11,629 nucleotides of DNA from an uncultured Muribaculaceae bacterium (GTDB taxonomy: Bacteria; Bacteroidota; Bacteroidia; Bacteroidales; Muribaculaceae). This document shows, in pieces, positions 7,719 to 11,629 of the stretch (position 1 is the stretch's first letter; each line of letters opens with the position of its first letter). The DNA lies in NCBI GenBank assembly GCA_910579675.1, contig CAJTUF010000035.1, positions 1 through 11,629 on the forward strand, written 5' to 3'. The position numbers were made by a program, and so were the translations under genes. Below the pieces are notes generated by a model. It saw only the letters and a program-made list of their open reading frames with translations, did not search any database and was not told the DNA's origin.

Positions 7719-8618
7719 ATGCTGATCCTTAGCTCCGAACAGATAGCCCGGCTCAATCTCGACCCCGCACAGAGCGTCGAGTGGGTAAGGGAGGCTTTTC
7801 TAATCAAAGACCGTTGCCAGCTCCCCCCCAAGATCGGGCTCCATCCGCGCGGCACCGACTTTTTCAACACCATGCCGTGTATCCTGCCCGAGGAGATGCA
7901 CACTTTCGGCTGCAAGGTGGTGTCGCGCATCAAGGGCACCCACCCGGCACTGAAGAGCGAGCTGATGGTGTTTGACACTCTCACGGGCGCAATGACGGCG
8001 CTGGTCAACTGCGACTGGATCACGGCCCGCCGCACAGGCGCCGTGGCCACCCTCGCCATCAACACCCTGCGGTGTTCCACCGCCTCGGTATATGCCTTCG
8101 TGGGGCTCGGAGTGATGGCCCATGCCACTCTCGACTGCTTTCTGGCCACCAACACCGACCGCCCCATAACCATACGCCTGAAGCGCTACAAAGACCAGGC
8201 CGAGGCCACAGCCCTGCGCTACGGTAATGCGCCCAATGTGACCTTCGAGATTGCCGACTCTATGGAGCAGCTTGTGGAGGGCGCCGATGTGGTAGTGTCG
8301 TGCATCACCGATGCCGACGGTCTGATGGTGGGCAATGTGGATCTCTTCCAGCCGGGGGTGCTGGTGGTGCCGGTACATACACGTGGATTCCAGAACTGCG
8401 ACCGCGTGTTTGACAAGGTCTATGCCGACGACGAGGGGCATGTGAGCGGCTTCAGATACTTCAACGAGTTCCGCTCCTTTGCCGAGATAGGCCAGGTGCT
8501 CAAAGGAGCCGATCCGGGGCGCGACAACGACCGCCAGCGCATCCTCTCCTACAATATCGGACTGGGGCTCCACGACATTTTTTTCGCCCGGAAGATCATC
8601 ACATCGGGGCTCCTTTAG
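7719..8618 (+). CDS. Ornithine cyclodeaminase / mu-crystallin family protein
   Basis: The 299-residue protein matches the ornithine cyclodeaminase/mu-crystallin family of NAD(P)-binding enzymes. Visible features are an N-terminal substrate-binding part with 'GTDFFNTMPCILPE' and 'GCKVVSR' (K66 probably the substrate-contacting lysine), the signature 'LTGAMTALVNCDWITARRTGA' split by residue 97, a Rossmann nucleotide loop GLGVMA (129-134), and 'GADVVVSCITDAD' (188-200). Family members form cyclic or imino amino acids, or reduce ketimines; the substrate cannot be told from sequence. The segment after the Rossmann fold (VPVHTRGFQNCD) lacks an obvious match to the aspartate-containing loop of ornithine cyclodeaminase itself, so true ornithine cyclisation is uncertain. 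An in-frame ATG at 7614 exists, but the extension would run through the promoter and reads as non-family sequence. The gene stands alone, divergent from HK2 and followed by a hairpin terminator. Confidence 0.8.
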   Translation: MLILSSEQIARLNLDPAQSVEWVREAFLIKDRCQLPPKIGLHPRGTDFFNTMPCILPEEMHTFGCKVVSRIKGTHPALKSELMVFDTLTGAMTALVNCDWITARRTGAVATLAINTLRCSTASVYAFVGLGVMAHATLDCFLATNTDRPITIRLKRYKDQAEATALRYGNAPNVTFEIADSMEQLVEGADVVVSCITDADGLMVGNVDLFQPGVLVVPVHTRGFQNCDRVFDKVYADDEGHVSGFRYFNEFRSFAEIGQVLKGADPGRDNDRQRILSYNIGLGLHDIFFARKIITSGLL

Positions 8619-8640
8619 CACACCCCTGCAACATGCAGAA

Positions 8641-8672
8641 AGCCCCGCGTCGGGGGAAACCGCCGCGGGGCT
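8641..8672. terminator. GC-rich hairpin terminator after the cyclodeaminase family gene
   Basis: AGCCCCGC (8641-8648) pairs with GCGGGGCT (8665-8672), and the stem continues inward with one mismatch to about 8653/8660. On the plus strand a short T-run (GATTTTG) follows; on the minus strand TTTCTG follows. It starts 22 bases after the stop at 8618 and could also end a minus-strand transcript coming from the small element at 8702-8800. Confidence 0.7.
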
Positions 8673-8676
8673 GATT

Positions 8677-8692
8677 TTGCGTAGTTGCGTAG
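8677..8692. repeat. Tandem 8-bp repeat TTGCGTAG x2
   Basis: TTGCGTAG occurs twice in direct succession between the terminator hairpin and the small structured element. Its function is unknown; it may be part of the larger intergenic element. Confidence 0.6.
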
Positions 8693-8701
8693 AAGGTTTT
8701 T

Positions 8702-8800
8702 TTAGCGACCTTCGGAGAGGGAGAGAGCAACATCGGACTCCTGCTCAACGGCGCCCAGGCCTTGAGCCGTCCGACCAAAAATCGCTGTAAAATTACGCAT
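8702..8800 (-). CDS. Possible 32-residue small protein inside a structured intergenic element
   Basis: A minus-strand frame opens with ATG at 8800 and ends with TAA at 8702. Its C-terminal half reads GAVEQESDVALSLSEGR. I have an impression of having met this peptide pattern in short hypothetical proteins of Bacteroidales, but that is memory and cannot be checked here. Upstream lies an A-rich stretch (GAGAAATA) and a near-match to the minus-7 consensus (TCTATTTG, 8823-8816), which would leave a leader of only about ten bases. The same bases can fold into a nested hairpin, so the conserved unit may be the RNA or DNA rather than the peptide. Treat the coding call as tentative. Confidence 0.3.
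   Translation of the reverse strand: MRNFTAIFGRTAQGLGAVEQESDVALSLSEGR
8703..8787. other. Nested complementary segments: candidate structured RNA or repeat element
   Basis: Three nested pairings enclose each other: AGCGA (8704-8708) with TCGCT (8782-8786), TCGGAC (8733-8738) with GTCCGA (8769-8774), and GCTCAA (8743-8748) with TTGAGC (8762-8767), with a further GGC/GCC pair inside. The region overlaps the 32-codon frame. No known RNA family was recognised. The element, the tandem 8-bp repeat and the hairpin at 8641-8672 together make a compact unit of about 170 bases. Confidence 0.4.
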
Positions 8801-8873
8801 TATTTCTCATCCGGCCAAATAGAGACCGATTTTTAGCTAATTTTTCCGCATCAACATCTATTTTACGGATCAT
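8793..8873 (-). CDS. Tiny 26-codon reading frame directly after the barrel gene (doubtful)
   Basis: The stop codon of the outer-membrane barrel gene (TGA, 8876-8874) is followed at once by an ATG (8873-8871) that opens a 26-residue frame beginning MIRKIDVDAEKLAKNR and ending at TAA 8795-8793. The direct stop-start junction would permit re-initiation. The peptide is charged and has no recognised family. A frame this short can arise by chance, so confidence is low. Confidence 0.15.
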   Translation of the reverse strand: MIRKIDVDAEKLAKNRSLFGRMRNNA

Positions 8874-10955
8874 TCAACGGCTTCCGGCCTTCGACTGCTC
8901 AACCGAGCTGTCGGCATTGACGCGCTTGTTGACGCCCTGCTTCTGACGGCCCCACTGCAGATTGTAAGCCACTTGGATAAAAGGCATCGGAGACATGTCA
9001 AGGCGCATATGCTTCTCATTGGTGTTGTAGCGGTTGAGCAAGCGCGACCCCTGGTCGTACTTGTTGAACGGCATGAGGAGACCTGCGCCAAACTGCCACT
9101 TCTTCCAGTTGTAGGATAGCATCACAAGCGAATTTTTCTCACCCCATGTTTCTCTTTCGCCTATTAGCATGGCGGCATTATGACTATACTGGGCAATCAG
9201 GTTGAAACCCCAGTGATATGCCATGGCTGTCACCTCGCCGCTCCAGTTGTATCTTGTGATATCATAGCCTGTGCCTTTGGTTGTGGTGAGGCCATAACGC
9301 AGATAACCCGACAGGTTAAACCATCCCGGAATAACATTGATATCCGGCGATATATAGGCAGAAAACCATCTGCGGCCGCGACTGTTTTCATACGACGACA
9401 CAAGCCTATCGCCGCGCCATTCATAAAAGGGTGCGATAGCATCAGGCGACACCTGCCAGTTGAAGCCTACAGTGCCTGAGATTCTGTTGCCGCTGTATGA
9501 GTACTGGGCATCGATACGGTAGGTATTGTAGGTTTTCAGATCAGGATTGCCTTCCTGCCATTGGAATGCATCAATCTGTTGGACGACACTATTGGTTTCC
9601 GACAAAGACGGTGATACTTGCCAGGTATAAAATGCAAGATACCAACTCGACGCGTTGCCCGGACGGTATGACAAGGTAAGGCGGGGCCGAAGATTCCATG
9701 AATTGTTTCCAAGTCCGGTCTCACGCAACTTGAATGATGAGTATTGCGCACCCAAGCCTCCCGTGAGTGTCACCTTATCAAGCATATACATATATTCGCC
9801 AAAGAAATATACCTGATTCTGGTTCTGGTGATATTTTTCACCTCCGAGATTTTCATAGGTGGATTGATTGCTGCGTCCGCTGTAGGAAACTCCGGCTGTA
9901 AGCCTTGATCTCCGCCATTGTTCTGTATAATTGGCTTCGATGGCATACGAATAATTCCGGTCTCTGATCCGGGTCCTTACATCAGACAGGATATCACCGC
10001 TCTCAACATCATTTTCCAAGTGATGATGGCCTGCGTAGCCTGTATAATACGATGTTCCGGCGTCAATGGCCAGTATGCGGTTTTTGGTCAGGTGTTGCTC
10101 CACATACAACGACACACTTGGTTGGAATCCGTGAAAGTCATCCTTATCCCTTACAGCCACTTTATCCTTGCTGTCGCTTAATGTCAGTATGCCTCTGTAG
10201 TCTTCGCATACAGAAAAGTTCTTGAATCCCGACAAACTCGCATATACCACGGTGGTATCAGGCTTTATATATGAATATGATAGAGTTGCCGTTGCGTTAT
10301 TTCCTTTCAGTTTACCATCCACCGGACTCTCGTCGCGGGTAAGACGGCTGCCGTCAGGTCGTGTGAATGTCTCGTAGTAGTCACGATACGTTTTTATATC
10401 GGTCAATTTACCCGACATATCGAGCCCCCACTGCGACTTGCCATTATTGAGCTTTACCGACATGGCGCCTTGTCCCCAGGGCACATTCAAGGCGGGCATA
10501 GCTTGGGCCATAAACGATCCTCCCAGCCCGGGATTCCTTACAATAAGATTGATCACCGCATTGGCGCCTTTATATTTCAGGCCGGGATTTTCAATCCACT
10601 CCACTCGCTTGATATCTTCGGGTGCCAATGTTTTCATCTGCTCAACTGATGCCACACGACCATTGATCCGGATTTCCACAGCGTTGCCGAGCGATGACAC
10701 GGAGCCCAACACTTCGTTGATTGTCAAGGTTGGTATTTTGAGATTCTGCAGAAGCTGAATACCATTTTTCGACATAGCCTTGGCGTTGGGAGAAGGAATA
10801 TAGAGATCCATATCAGACTTATGCAGCACCTTTGGCGCCGACACCACGACCTCGTCAAGATTGCGGGTGCCAGCAACACTGTCGGCTGATTCCTGAGCCG
10901 TCAATCCTGAAGCTGATATGATAATGAGTAAGAAAACTAAGAGGTGTCGGAGCAT
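8874..10955 (-). CDS. Outer-membrane beta-barrel protein with TonB-receptor-like plug
   Basis: The 693-residue protein starts with a signal peptide (basic MLRH, a hydrophobic run to about residue 18, likely cleavage after LTA near residue 20). A TonB-box-like stretch LDEVVVSA (about 33-40) precedes a plug-type domain (to about 150) with 'NEVLGSVSSLGNAVEIRING' and 'DIKRVEWIENPG' segments. The rest is a long run of amphipathic, aromatic-rich strands with Asn/Tyr/Trp turns, typical of a 'outer membrane beta-barrel family' protein of Bacteroidota. No SusD gene follows, and no N-terminal carboxypeptidase-like domain is present, so it is not a SusC-type polysaccharide importer. The ligand is unknown. 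The protein continues about 25 residues beyond the last strand-like segment (YNLQWG). Codon choice and base composition look less GC-rich than in the left part of the window. A putative ECF-type promoter lies at 11048-11076. Confidence 0.85.
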   Translation of the reverse strand: MLRHLLVFLLIIISASGLTAQESADSVAGTRNLDEVVVSAPKVLHKSDMDLYIPSPNAKAMSKNGIQLLQNLKIPTLTINEVLGSVSSLGNAVEIRINGRVASVEQMKTLAPEDIKRVEWIENPGLKYKGANAVINLIVRNPGLGGSFMAQAMPALNVPWGQGAMSVKLNNGKSQWGLDMSGKLTDIKTYRDYYETFTRPDGSRLTRDESPVDGKLKGNNATATLSYSYIKPDTTVVYASLSGFKNFSVCEDYRGILTLSDSKDKVAVRDKDDFHGFQPSVSLYVEQHLTKNRILAIDAGTSYYTGYAGHHHLENDVESGDILSDVRTRIRDRNYSYAIEANYTEQWRRSRLTAGVSYSGRSNQSTYENLGGEKYHQNQNQVYFFGEYMYMLDKVTLTGGLGAQYSSFKLRETGLGNNSWNLRPRLTLSYRPGNASSWYLAFYTWQVSPSLSETNSVVQQIDAFQWQEGNPDLKTYNTYRIDAQYSYSGNRISGTVGFNWQVSPDAIAPFYEWRGDRLVSSYENSRGRRWFSAYISPDINVIPGWFNLSGYLRYGLTTTKGTGYDITRYNWSGEVTAMAYHWGFNLIAQYSHNAAMLIGERETWGEKNSLVMLSYNWKKWQFGAGLLMPFNKYDQGSRLLNRYNTNEKHMRLDMSPMPFIQVAYNLQWGRQKQGVNKRVNADSSVEQSKAGSR

Positions 10956-11019
10956 AATTTTAATGATGGTTTTGTTGTGGGGTTAGTGTCAGCTATCGAG
11001 GAGAAAGCATTTACGACTT

Positions 11020-11037
11020 GGCTCCGGATTGAGAGCC
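11020..11037 (-). other. Small hairpin in the leader of the barrel gene
   Basis: GGCTC (11020-11024) can pair with GAGCC (11033-11037) around an 8-base loop. It lies shortly after the proposed transcription start. It is weak and could be fortuitous. Confidence 0.25.
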
Positions 11038-11047
11038 TGTCAAACAA

Positions 11048-11076
11048 AAGACGCCCGATCTGCGATAATCATTACA
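11048..11076 (-). promoter_or_regulatory. ECF-sigma-like promoter for the outer-membrane barrel gene
   Basis: On the minus strand TGTAAT (11076-11071) is followed after 17 bases by CGTCTT (11053-11048). This resembles the minus-35 (AAC-containing) and minus-10 (CGTC) elements used by ECF sigma factors, with one departure (AAT for AAC). No TAnnTTTG box is found between 10956 and 11010. The start would be near 11042, leaving a leader of about 85 bases. Confidence 0.35.
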
Positions 11077-11084
11077 CTTCTTTT

Positions 11085-11101
11085 CGTTAAAATGCGTTAA
11101 A
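11085..11101 (-). promoter_or_regulatory. Direct repeat TTTAACG x2, candidate operator
   Basis: TTTAACG occurs at 11101-11095 and 11091-11085 on the minus strand, exactly 10 bp (one helical turn) apart and 8 bases upstream of the putative minus-35 element. The spacing and location fit a tandem-binding activator such as an OmpR/PhoB-type regulator. It shares the core TTAAC with the repeats upstream of the phosphate transporter. Confidence 0.4.
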
Positions 11102-11445
11102 GCACACCCCAATTCGCTTGCCGGGTGGGGCAGCATGATGTCGTCCGCGTCCATGCGGGCGATATATTCCCCTCGTGCGTGGGATAGCAGTGTGTTCAGC
11201 GATTCGATAAAGCCATGAGGCCGGCAGATCAGGCGGATACGTGGATCGGAGTATGAGCGCACTATATCGGTGCTACTGTCGGTAGATCCATCATCGACAA
11301 TGAGTAGCTCAAAGTCGGTGAAGGTCTGTGCAAGGATACTGTCAACACACTCGCACAGATATGGTGCGGCGTTGTACATTGCCATGCAGACGGATATTTT
11401 TGGAGTGAGTGACATTTATTTTTTTTAATTTTTTTGTTTATGGCG

Positions 11446-11453
11446 CAAAGTTA
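11446..11453 (-). promoter_or_regulatory. Minus-7 box of the glycosyltransferase gene
   Basis: The minus strand reads TAACTTTG, a perfect Bacteroidota minus-7 box, about 31 bases upstream of the glycosyltransferase ATG at 11415. The minus-33 region is not convincing. The leader after it is A-rich, as is common in this phylum. Confidence 0.55.
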
Positions 11454-11476
11454 GATTGCGTATGTCAGCTTTCGAT

Positions 11477-11528
11477 TACACAAAAGGGTATTTGTTTAAT
11501 TGTGTGGCGATTTTTACACTTTTGTGTA
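11477..11528. repeat. 10-bp inverted repeat in the AT-rich upstream region
   Basis: TACACAAAAG (11477-11486) and CTTTTGTGTA (11519-11528) form a perfect inverted repeat separated by 32 bases, upstream of the glycosyltransferase promoter. ACACTTTTGTGT at 11516-11527 is itself palindromic at its ends. It could be an operator. No gene is seen in 11454-11629. Confidence 0.4.
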
Positions 11529-11629
11529 GTACAAGATGCTTATGTTGATAGGTTTTATTAACTTTCCTCTAAAAAGTAAAGGTCACCCAACTTATCTGTC
11601 TGCTTTCCATTAGGCGATTCGAAGATCCA

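Larger units (their letters stand above)
11011..11415 (-). pseudogene. Truncated family 2 glycosyltransferase
   Basis: The first 97 residues are the nucleotide-sugar-binding half of a GT-A family 2 glycosyltransferase: 'PKISVCMAMYNAAPYL', 'SILAQTFTDFELLIVDDGST' with DDGS at 41-44, 'ARGEYIARMDADD' with the metal-binding D89xD91 motif, and 'IMLPH'. Full-length members have roughly 250-330 residues and continue with an acceptor-binding region; here the frame loses all family likeness after about residue 97 (position 11125) and stops at residue 134. It is therefore most likely a broken gene joined to unrelated sequence, and that sequence contains promoter-like elements for the barrel gene. The start at 11415 fits the family and has a minus-7 box about 30 bases upstream. 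It lacks the acceptor site and is probably inactive, although transcription may continue. Confidence 0.7.

Noticed and set aside
7800..8621. Minus-strand open frame of 273 codons opposite the cyclodeaminase family gene
   Set aside because: It is a shadow of a well-supported gene; the His/Gly-rich translation has no family likeness and the start has no promoter.
8874..10955. SusC-type nutrient importer
   Set aside because: No SusD gene adjoins, the protein is much shorter than SusC proteins and lacks the N-terminal carboxypeptidase-like domain.
11477..11528. Invertible promoter of the type found at Bacteroides capsule loci
   Set aside because: The repeats are only 10 bp and 32 bases apart, the minus-7 box lies outside them, and no recombinase gene is in view.
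1..11629. tRNA, rRNA, CRISPR array, insertion sequence or integrase
   Set aside because: I looked for cloverleaf-like or rRNA-like stretches, regularly spaced repeats and transposase motifs by eye and saw none.

Overview
The window looks like a chromosomal piece from a member of the Bacteroidales. The signs are perfect or near-perfect Bacteroidota sigma-70 minus-7 boxes (TAnnTTTG) in front of several genes, absence of strong Shine-Dalgarno sequences, a TonB-type outer-membrane barrel gene, and protein sequences of the Bacteroides/Muribaculaceae type. The left three quarters are GC-rich. The right end, from about 9000 on, is visibly less GC-rich, and the last 200 bases are AT-rich. A Muribaculaceae-like host is my best guess, not a demonstrated assignment.

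Layout. (1) 1-1451, plus strand: the end of a class I mannose-6-phosphate isomerase followed 40 bases later by an atypical ROK-family sugar kinase, probably one hexose-phosphate operon, closed by a 16-bp perfect hairpin. (2) 1534-7539, minus strand, in order of transcription: sensor kinase (HK2), OmpR/PhoB-type response regulator, second sensor kinase (HK1, overlapping the regulator gene by 29 bases), and a PiT-type phosphate transporter with a long cytoplasmic tail. The two kinases are alike along their whole length and flank a single regulator. A direct repeat of TTAACAAAA with 11-bp period lies just upstream of the transporter promoter, which suggests a phosphate-responsive (Pho-like) regulon. 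Separate promoters in front of the regulator and the transporter indicate several transcription units. (3) 7657-8672, plus strand: an ornithine cyclodeaminase/mu-crystallin family gene with a clear promoter and a terminator hairpin. (4) 8635-8873: an intergenic stretch with nested complementary segments, a tandem 8-bp repeat and one or two tiny minus-strand reading frames; it looks like a compact element or small-RNA gene. (5) 8874-11415, minus strand: an outer-membrane beta-barrel protein with a TonB-receptor-like plug, and upstream of it a family 2 glycosyltransferase that breaks off just after its DxDD motif. The out-of-family tail of that broken gene contains a putative regulatory region for the barrel gene: two TTTAACG repeats 10 bp apart and an ECF-sigma-like promoter. 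(6) 11416-11629: an AT-rich upstream region with a minus-7 box and an inverted repeat.

The most interesting parts are the kinase-regulator-kinase-phosphate transporter cluster with its Pho-box-like repeat, the structured element at about 8.7 kb, and the barrel-gene promoter placed inside a broken glycosyltransferase gene.
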